This document shows, piece after piece, positions 57,126 to 64,000 of a DNA stretch of 64,000 nucleotides. The notes below the pieces were generated by a model. It was not told where the DNA came from, ran no database searches, and saw only the letters and a program-made list of their open reading frames with translations. Source of the DNA: Pycnococcus provasolii (lineage: Eukaryota; Chlorophyta; Pseudoscourfieldiophyceae; Pseudoscourfieldiales); contig CP150554.1 of the NCBI GenBank assembly GCA_049487715.1, forward strand, positions 434,001 through 498,000. The letters run 5' to 3'. Within the stretch, counting starts at the first letter, position 1, and each line of letters opens with the position of its first letter. The translations under genes and the position numbers were made by a program.

Positions 57126-58724
57126 AACGGAGATTTTGGTCGAAGGACGAGGCGCCTCATAACGGAGATTTTGGTCGAAGGACGAGGCGCCTCATAACGG
57201 AGATTTAGGTCGAAGAAAGAATGGAACATCCCCCCTTTTTTTGAACCCCGTTGGGCAATTGACAGATGGATGGGGACACCTTGGTCGGTGGCTACAGGTC
57301 GATGGAGGGGCAAATGCTTTGTGCAAAAGTTGCGTTCAAGGGCCACGGGAAACGAGAAACTTCAAAAGGGGTAATTTGAGTATTTTCAGTTTTCTGTCGT
57401 GTGATTGGTCGGTAGCCTCGAGAAATTGCCTTTTTCCCTTGTGGCTCGTAAGGTGAATTTGTCGGGAGGGGCAGCCTTGCAGGTTGTAACGTGGTTTTCA
57501 CACGGTTGCGCACTTTCTCTATGGGGTTTCAGCTCTGGCCCCCGGCCACCTTATTGAAACCCCTTGGGTGGAAGCTCTTGCATCTCCTATTCTGAAACCC
57601 CTTGGTGAAGCTCTTCTCTCCTATTCGCCTCTCGGTTTTCGGCGGGCGCCTCTCGGGTTTGTCGCGGGCGCCTCTAACGGAGATTTTGGTCGGAGGACGA
57701 GGCGCCTCATCGGAGATTTTGGTCGAAGAAGAATGGAACATCCCCCCTTTTTGAACGCCCTTGGGCAATTGAGGATGGATGGGGACACCTTGGTCGGTGG
57801 CTACAGGTCGGTGGAGGGGGCGCTTCATGGGGAGTTTGAAAAATTGCGGGATTGTTCGGGGCCAGAGGTCGGGCAACCTTTTTCTCCATCGGCAACCTTT
57901 TTTTGATCGGGGCTCCAGGTCGGAGGGAAGTGGGCAAATTTTGTTGGTCGGCGCCAAGGTCGGGAGGCATTGCCGCTCATCGCGCCTTTGTTGCGAGGGT
58001 CTCCAAGTCGGACGGAGAGGTCGGCAACATCTTTGTTGGTCGGGGCTCCAGGTCGGTGGGGGAAGGGTGGGTGGCATGGGTGGATTCGCAGTTCGGTGGG
58101 ATGGGTGGTGTAGTCGAGGAGGGGGAATGTCTCTAAAAAATGGGGGTTTCAGCTCTAGGCCCCCGGCCACCTTATTATTTGCTAAGTCGGAGCTACAGGT
58201 CGGGGGACGAGGCGCCTCATTACTGAGATTTTGGTCGAAGGACGAGGCGCCTCATAACGGAGATTTTGGTCGAAAAAAAATGGAACATCCCCCCTTTTTT
58301 TGAACGCCCTTGGGCAATTGACAGATGGATGGGGACACCTTGGTCGGTGGCTACAGGTCGGTGGAGGGGGCGCTTCATGGGGAGTTTGAAAAATTGCGGG
58401 ATTGTTCGGGGCCAGAGGTCGGGCAACCTTTTTCTCCATCGGCAACCTTTTTTTGATCGGGGCTCCAGGTCGGAGGGAAGTGGGCAAATTTTGTTGGTCG
58501 GCGCCAAGGTCGGGAGGCATTGCCGCTCATCGCGCCTTTGTTGCGAGGGTCTCCAAGTCGGACGGAGAGGTCGGCAACATCTTTGTTGGTCGGGGCTCCA
58601 GGTCGGTGGGGGAAGGGTGGGTGGCATGGGTGGATTCGCAGTTCGGTGGGATGGGTGGTGTAGTCGAGGAGGGGGAATGTCTCTAAAAAATGGGGGTTTC
58701 AGCTCTAGGCCCCCGGCCACCTTA
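57126..58724. repeat. Tandem repeat block: three ~430-550-bp copies ending in ggcccccggccacctta
   Basis: Each copy starts with a 35-bp sub-repeat (acggagattttggtcgaagg...cgcctcata; starts at 57127, 57162, 57197 and again near 57676 and 58222) and ends with cagctct(a)ggcccccggccacctta at 57553, 58174 and 58724. The second and third copies are identical over about 400 bp at a 550-bp period. The first is shorter and has a different middle. The interior is dense with ggtcgg words every 15-40 bp. ORFs spanning it are repeats of the same frame and lack family features. Confidence 0.85.
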
Positions 58725-59168
58725 GTCTATCAATCGATCCTTCATCACCCATCCAAGCCGTCGGCAAGCATAACCCGTAGCCCTAACCCTAATCTCTAAC
58801 CCAAAACCCTAGCCCTAACCCAAAACCCTAACTCCCAAACCCCTATCTGGCGAATCCGCCGAAGCCTGGCACCTGGCCGCGGGGTTTTGGGTTTTCCCGC
58901 CGCGGCTGCTAATCCCGCCCAAGCCCGCCTTGCCCTAGTGCCTGGCCCGCCTGCTTTTCCCCGGGGGTGTTCATTGCGCGCGCAAACGCAAACGCAAACG
59001 CAAAAACATAAAAAGTTTTTCCTTTTTCTTTGGTATTTTATTTTATTTTCATCGTCCATGGTGGTTGGTTTGGTGTGCTGGTCTGCTGGTGCTTATAGGC
59101 TTAATTAACTCTTGTTGCTGGTTTTTTACATCTCAGTACTGGGGTAGTTCTTGAGCCTCTCAGCAATC
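58725..59168. promoter_or_regulatory. Upstream region of the RUNKEL-like kinase gene with CCCTAA-like repeats
   Basis: 444 bp. It contains ccctaaccctaatctctaac and aaaaccctagccctaaccc variants at about 58781-58835, a gcaaacgcaaacgcaaacgc run near 58982-59001 and ttggttt-rich sequence before the start codon. No gene. Confidence 0.5.
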
Positions 59169-62100
59169 ATGAACCAGTACCACATCTACGACGAAATCGG
59201 ACGCGGAAAACATAGTGTCGTGTACAAAGGACGACGCAAGGGAACCATCAAGTACTACGCCATCAAAAGCGTCGACAAGTCGCAGAAAATGAGAGTGCTG
59301 CAGGAAGTCAGGCTGCTCCACGTGCTTGACCACGACAACGTGCTCAAGTTCTACGCGTGGTACGAGACGACAAACCACCTCTGGCTCATACTCGAGTACA
59401 TGGTGGGCGGTGACCTGCTCACGGTGCTGCGACAGGACATGCGCTTGCCAGAATCGTCCGTTCACGACTTTGGAAGGAGCCTCTGCGCTGCGCTGCAGCA
59501 CCTGCACAGCAAAGGCTTGCTGTACTGCGACCTGAAGCCGTCGAACGTCCTGCTCGACGAGAACGGAAGGCTGAAGCTCAGCGACTTTGGGCTGGGACGA
59601 AGATTTGCGGACGCGACGCAGACACCAACGCAGCAGCTTCCACAGTCGAAACGTGGGACGCCGTGCTACATGGCGCCAGAACTTTTCGACGAGGAGGGTG
59701 TGCATAGCACAGCGTCGGACCTGTGGGCACTTGGATGCGTTCTGTACGAGTGCGCGGCTGGGCACCCGCCGTTTGTGGCACCCAGCTTGACAAAGCTCAT
59801 CAACGCTGTAGCGAATGACGAGCCGACGCCGCTGCGAGGTGCAAACGTCAGTGCAGAACTCAACGACCTCGTGCTGAGCCTGCTCGTTAAGGATCCCTCG
59901 CGACGCCTTTCGTGGGAAGGACTGTGCACGCACCCTTTCTGGAGAGATGGGGCGCGCCTACGACCGGTGACAATACCGCGCGAGCCGGGACGCGAGGAGT
60001 ACCTGCGCAAGCTCGCGGAGCGCGAGGCGGCGACATCGGCGGCGGCATCGCCGACGGGAACGACTGGACTCCCTGGCGCCGCGGCGTCTCCGGCGGCTCC
60101 CGCACCCGCGGCTGTGGAGGAGGCGACCACGATTCTTCGCGCCGCAACGGAAAATACGCCGCCACCCGCGGTGGCTTCTCGCGAAAAGCCGAAGGTGAAG
60201 AACCCTCGTGTCGACCCGCTGCGCGTCTCTCGCACGGCGCACATGAACTTGAAGCGTGAGGGTGGTCGCGACGCCCACGGCGAAAGCGACCGTGCTGGCA
60301 CGGCAGACGAAGGCTACGGCGGCGGCGATGCGCGGCAAATGGGCGCGAGTCCGTACAGTGTGGCAGCGGCCGCGCCCCCCTCGAGCAGCTTTGGTCGCGA
60401 CGAGAACGATCGCAATGACACCACCACCTCCTCCGAAGCTGCGACGGCAGCCACCACCACCACTACCACGCCACCAACACAACACGCGCCGACGCAGGAA
60501 GAGGGGGTCGTCAATCTGGAAGGATTTCGAGCTCTGGGTCCTGCCGAGGAGGCGCTGGCAAGAAATGCAGCCGCCGCGGCAGCTGCCGCCTCACGCGCGG
60601 AAGTCGCAACGCTCGATCCTGACGCAGAGTTCGACTTCGCAGATCGTCCCGAGCCGGAGGTCGATGCAGATGCAGATGGCGGAGACGAGGATGCCGCCAC
60701 TGCATCTTCGTCATCTTCAGATGCGACGACAGTTGCAGCCACAACAGCCGCAGCATCGTCGTCGGCAGCTGCCTCATCGTCGCGAGCACAGAAATCGTCG
60801 CCAACGACCCTGTCGGTGGTGCCGCCAACACCACCACAAGGCGACGCGACAGATGCAGAAACACCAACGCCCACGATGGCTGGCGCCGCGAAGAATGCGT
60901 TTGCACCAGATATGGACGGCACGGCTGCCCCTGCTGGCATGGATCCGGTGACACCGCGCGATGCAATGACCGTTCCCGCTCGAGGCATGACCCCAGTCGC
61001 ACAGCAAAGCAGCACGCCACCTGGGGCGACAAACACGTCCACAAAGACGGATGCGGCTGGAGCCAGACAGCCGATGATTGCACGCGCACCAAGCGGTGCA
61101 GGTGCGACACGCGCGGCCGCGGCGGCTGCGGCCCGCGCAACGTCGGAGGCTTCGCGAGCTGCTGCCGGCAACTTGTCCGGCGACGCAGCGACCCTGACTG
61201 AGGCAATAGAGCCGCCCGGATCTGGAGGTGCGCTGCCGTGGCTAAGCAAATTCCCGCACGCGCTCGACTCCTCTGTGAAGCCCATTGTCTTGAATCGGCG
61301 AATTGAGAAGGTGCCTGAACCCCGTTTTGATGCACGGTTGCTTCCCTTCCCGCCCAAGACGCTCGAGGAGGCACTGAGCAGCAGCCAGGGGGAGCTCGAG
61401 GCATTTTTAACACAGGTGTATCGTTCGGTGGGCGGCACGACCGGCGCAAATGAGAAGATCAACACGCTGATGTACTTCGAGACGCTGTGCTGTGACACGG
61501 CGATGGCCAACGTCACGATCAATTCGAGCCTCAGCGCACTCTTCAGCAAGGCTCTCAAGGCTTCGCGCGTGCCTGCCCTCCGCGCGCGTCTTGCGCAAGT
61601 GCTCGGCGTCCTCGTGCGTCATGCGACATACATTGCAGATGAGCTCGGAACGAGCGGGATCGTCTCCGCGCTATGCGATGCGATCAGAGATCGCAGCGAG
61701 AAGGTGCGCCGGCGGTCTATGGCAGCACTCGGCGAGCTGCTATTCTACCTTGCAACCCAGCATCGCGAGCGCACTCTTGCGCACGCCGGTGCGGCGGGCG
61801 GGGCTAGCGGACAGGAGGATGGCGAAACGCCCGCGGCGGAGGCACCCGCGGCACAAGTGCCCGCGGCTGCCATCGTTCACGTGACAAAGATGCTGCGCGC
61901 TGGCGAGGATGAGATTGGAGCTCATTACGCGGCAAAGACGGTGGAGAATGTCGCGTGTGTGGGTGGCTTGTGGAGCTGGAAGCTGTGCACGTCGGATTGC
62001 CTGGCGAGCCTGTGCCACTGGTGGGTGAGCTCGAAGAGCGAGCATCTCCGTGGAACGGCCGCATCCGCGGCGTACCGGCTTTGCAAGTGTGCGCCCGTTC

Positions 62101-64000
62101 GTGCCACCCCACCCACAGATGCGAGCTCGGCTGGAGATGCGAGCGTTGCTGGATCAGGGGTGGCGGAGGCGTTCGACGACGTGCTGCCGCCCCCGGGAGC
62201 GTTGAGCATGCACGCGGCTTTGGCGCTCGTCATCGAGCGCGTGACGCCGAGCCGCCTCGCGGCATTCATTGGCGGCGGTGCCAATGCCGGTGGGTCGAAG
62301 GGCCAGCAGGCTGCGCTGAACTTGATCGTGATGGCACTCACGGTGGACATTACTCACGGCCCTCGCTCGCCCGATGGCTCGGAGCCGTCATCTCGCGAGG
62401 GCGTGTCTGTGAGCGGCGGTATTAGCTCCCGGCTAGCGAGCACTATGCTCAAGCATGACGTGGATGCTGTTTGCAACGGCCTGATTCGCGCCCTGCACGA
62501 AGGCTCGGCGCCCGTCTCTCGAGGCAAGGCGTGCTATGCTATGCTTTCGCTGATGCTTTGGTCACGACAGTGGTGGACGAATGGTCTTGGTCGCACGAGA
62601 GCCGCTGCCGCGGTAGAGAAAGCGCATCGCGATGCGTGCTCCTCGGGTGACGACTACCTCGTCGAAGCATGTCTACAGTTCCGCCGCGCAATGGGATCCT
62701 CCGTGCAACGTGCCGTCTCCGATGCGGCTAACGATGCGGCCACACTGGTCGCATCGCCATCGTCGTCCGCCCATAACGGCGCGGCAAGCAGCCTCGCGTC
62801 GCACTGCGCGTTCATTGGCAGTGCCGCGGCGCTCATGGAGCTCTCGTTCCACCGCCAGGCAATTCTCAGCGACGCCTTCTTCGCCAGCCTTGGGCGTGCA
62901 CTCGGCATCACGTGCGGCGTGAGCGGAGCGGATGGCTCGGCATCCACCGCGGTGCCACGGGCATCCTTTGCAAGCCAGGCTAGCCTGAGGGAGAGTCTCC
63001 TCCATCTGACGGAGAGCATCTTTCAGAGCCGCGCCAGCCTTCTCGATAATTGGGAGGGTACACTGCGTCACGTGCTGCCGGTGCTCTGCGATGCGACGTC
63101 GACGGGTTGTGGTGCGGATGCGGATGCCTCCTTCACTTGCCTGAAGTGCACGTGTGACTGTCTGCTGACGTGTCTCACCGAGCCGCGCATTTACCGCCGT
63201 CGCGCGACGACCCCTCGCAGTGGTGGAAGTCGCGCCGACGCCGCGGCTGCCGCGGCGGCGTTGGATTCGGAGGACACATCTGGCCAAGCGACTCCAGGAG
63301 CTGCGGGGGCTGGAACCGGCATGGTCAATGCGCTGCTCAGCGAGCGTTTCGTGCCAATGCTGTATCACCTGCTGTCGGGTTGCGAGGAGCCTGTCCCTCT
63401 GTACGCGCTGAAATTGTATGGCGCGGCTGTGGACGCCGACGCCGCCTTTGCGTCGGAGGCGGCGGGCCACGGTCTCGTTCCTCTTCTTCTCTCCTTCCTC
63501 GAGCTGGACCACCAGAACAACAACGTGCACAACGTGAAGCTCTGCCGTGCTTGCCTTCGTCCGGAGAATGCAACGTGCACGGACGATATGCTGGTATCCG
63601 GCGCTGCATGCACCCGCGTGTCGCGCGTGCTCTGCTACGCCTTTGACAACGCCGTCGAGCCATTCCTAGAGCCGGCGGTTGGTTGCGTGGTGTGCCTGCT
63701 TCGCCGCGAGGCGATTGCGGTAGAGGAGGGAGCGTCGGCCCTTCCGATGAAGCGAACGCTGCTCGAGCATGGCGGCGTAGATGCACTCGTGAGCCTTTGC
63801 GGGCATCCTGACGCGGCGTGCGCCTCCGAGGCAAGTGCCGCGCTGGAGATTGTCTGTACGCCCGCCGGCAACGATTCAGACAGCACGGCGGCGGCGGTGG
63901 CACTCTTCGACGGCGTTGCGCATGATGCGGAAGCTCGCGCGCGCGTGACGGAGGTGCTCAGCCTGGCGCTGGAGGTTGGCCCCGACGGCAACGCGGCTGC
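59169..64000 (+). CDS. RUNKEL/ULK4-like kinase (cut by window edge)
   Basis: An open frame from the ATG at 59169 to the window end, 1,610 codons without a stop. The kinase domain begins MNQYHIYDEIGRGKHSVVYK with Lys33 in YYAIKSVDK, EYMVGGDLLTVLRQD, YCDLKPSNVLLDENG, DFGLGRRF and APELF. The usual HRD is YCD, the RUNKEL/ULK4 signature. About 450 Ala/Thr/Ser-rich disordered residues follow. The C-terminal half is HEAT/ARM-like helices (ALSALFSKALKASRVPALRA, KVRRRSMAALGELLFYLA). Plant RUNKEL is a microtubule-associated (pseudo)kinase needed for cytokinesis, and animal ULK4 acts in cilia and microtubule organisation. The N-terminal ~280 residues match RUNKEL strongly. Confidence 0.93.
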   Translation, partial: MNQYHIYDEIGRGKHSVVYKGRRKGTIKYYAIKSVDKSQKMRVLQEVRLLHVLDHDNVLKFYAWYETTNHLWLILEYMVGGDLLTVLRQDMRLPESSVHDFGRSLCAALQHLHSKGLLYCDLKPSNVLLDENGRLKLSDFGLGRRFADATQTPTQQLPQSKRGTPCYMAPELFDEEGVHSTASDLWALGCVLYECAAGHPPFVAPSLTKLINAVANDEPTPLRGANVSAELNDLVLSLLVKDPSRRLSWEGLCTHPFWRDGARLRPVTIPREPGREEYLRKLAEREAATSAAASPTGTTGLPGAAASPAAPAPAAVEEATTILRAATENTPPPAVASREKPKVKNPRVDPLRVSRTAHMNLKREGGRDAHGESDRAGTADEGYGGGDARQMGASPYSVAAAAPPSSSFGRDENDRNDTTTSSEAATAATTTTTTPPTQHAPTQEEGVVNLEGFRALGPAEEALARNAAAAAAAASRAEVATLDPDAEFDFADRPEPEVDADADGGDEDAATASSSSSDATTVAATTAAASSSAAASSSRAQKSSPTTLSVVPPTPPQGDATDAETPTPTMAGAAKNAFAPDMDGTAAPAGMDPVTPRDAMTVPARGMTPVAQQSSTPPGATNTSTKTDAAGARQPMIARAPSGAGATRAAAAAAARATSEASRAAAGNLSGDAATLTEAIEPPGSGGALPWLSKFPHALDSSVKPIVLNRRIEKVPEPRFDARLLPFPPKTLEEALSSSQGELEAFLTQVYRSVGGTTGANEKINTLMYFETLCCDTAMANVTINSSLSALFSKALKASRVPALRARLAQVLGVLVRHATYIADELGTSGIVSALCDAIRDRSEKVRRRSMAALGELLFYLATQHRERTLAHAGAAGGASGQEDGETPAAEAPAAQVPAAAIVHVTKMLRAGEDEIGAHYAAKTVENVACVGGLWSWKLCTSDCLASLCHWWVSSKSEHLRGTAASAAYRLCKCAPVRATPPTDASSAGDASVAGSGVAEAFDDVLPPPGALSMHAALALVIERVTPSRLAAFIGGGANAGGSKGQQAALNLIVMALTVDITHGPRSPDGSEPSSREGVSVSGGISSRLASTMLKHDVDAVCNGLIRALHEGSAPVSRGKACYAMLSLMLWSRQWWTNGLGRTRAAAAVEKAHRDACSSGDDYLVEACLQFRRAMGSSVQRAVSDAANDAATLVASPSSSAHNGAASSLASHCAFIGSAAALMELSFHRQAILSDAFFASLGRALGITCGVSGADGSASTAVPRASFASQASLRESLLHLTESIFQSRASLLDNWEGTLRHVLPVLCDATSTGCGADADASFTCLKCTCDCLLTCLTEPRIYRRRATTPRSGGSRADAAAAAAALDSEDTSGQATPGAAGAGTGMVNALLSERFVPMLYHLLSGCEEPVPLYALKLYGAAVDADAAFASEAAGHGLVPLLLSFLELDHQNNNVHNVKLCRACLRPENATCTDDMLVSGAACTRVSRVLCYAFDNAVEPFLEPAVGCVVCLLRREAIAVEEGASALPMKRTLLEHGGVDALVSLCGHPDAACASEASAALEIVCTPAGNDSDSTAAAVALFDGVAHDAEARARVTEVLSLALEVGPDGNAA

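Noticed and set aside
57529-58799. Several overlapping ORFs in both strands of the tandem repeat block
   Set aside because: They repeat with the DNA repeat, share no protein family features and differ in start and end by repeat phase.
60314-61558. 414-residue minus-strand ORF antisense to the RUNKEL-like gene
   Set aside because: Ala/Ser/Val-rich mirror of the disordered Ala/Thr region on the plus strand; no family features.
1-64000. tRNA, rRNA, CRISPR, viral or transposase genes
   Set aside because: No B-box-like GGTTCGANNCC with cloverleaf context, no spacer-repeat array and no integrase or reverse-transcriptase motifs were seen by eye; a covariance-model scan would be needed to exclude small RNAs.

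Overview
The window is nuclear DNA from a compact, gene-dense, GC-rich green-lineage eukaryote, most likely a small unicellular chlorophyte (prasinophyte-type picoalga). The evidence is a gene set with plastid-targeted or plant-type members: a Psb32/TLP18.3-like lumen TPM protein, plastid RimM, serine acetyltransferase, (S)-ureidoglycine aminohydrolase, a RUNKEL-type kinase, an HVA22 protein and a TTG1/LWD-type WD40 protein. Most genes are single-exon, introns are few with GT-AG ends, and TGTAA (a green-algal-type polyadenylation motif) often lies at or just after stop codons. The genus is not determinable here; a Pycnococcus-like alga would fit but is only a guess.

Layout. 0-16.5 kb: a cut-off poly(A)-binding protein, a very long coiled-coil protein, the proteasome regulator PI31, an ABHD17-like hydrolase, a double cupin, a ubiquitin-specific protease, plastid RimM and a Tas-like aldo/keto reductase. 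16.5-21.6 kb: HVA22/REEP, a small plastid zinc-finger membrane protein and a DDX24/Mak5 DEAD-box helicase with one intron. 21.7-27.1 kb: an FkbM methyltransferase beside two near-identical, divergently oriented exostosin-like glycosyltransferases forming a ~2 kb-armed inverted repeat; all three share the same N-terminal membrane anchor. 27.3-40.7 kb: a small three-exon gene, a degenerate DJ-1/PfpI-like protein, TPM, a one-pass membrane protein, DDRGK1, a Cys-poor BUD31, serine acetyltransferase, an RCC1-repeat protein and a CaaX protein. 40.7-56.9 kb: SPT5, ORC4, an RWDD2-like protein, dyskerin/Cbf5, ureidoglycine aminohydrolase, UDP-glucose 4-epimerase, a FIST protein, a TTG1-like WD40 protein and a 5'-incomplete DUF1963/YwqG gene. 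56.9-58.8 kb: a young tandem repeat block. 59.2 kb to the end: the RUNKEL/ULK4 kinase, cut by the window edge.

The genes are mostly housekeeping and do not form one pathway. The exception is the FkbM/exostosin cluster, which looks like a locus for a membrane-anchored glycan-modifying set. Convergent gene pairs are separated by only about 20-180 bp. Most divergent promoters carry G-rich TTAGGG or TTCGGGGTT tracts, and the non-coding DNA is enriched in a TACWGTA motif. Six genes need a single-base correction (two corrections in the coiled-coil gene), several of them at homopolymers, to give full-length proteins; these are probably assembly indels.
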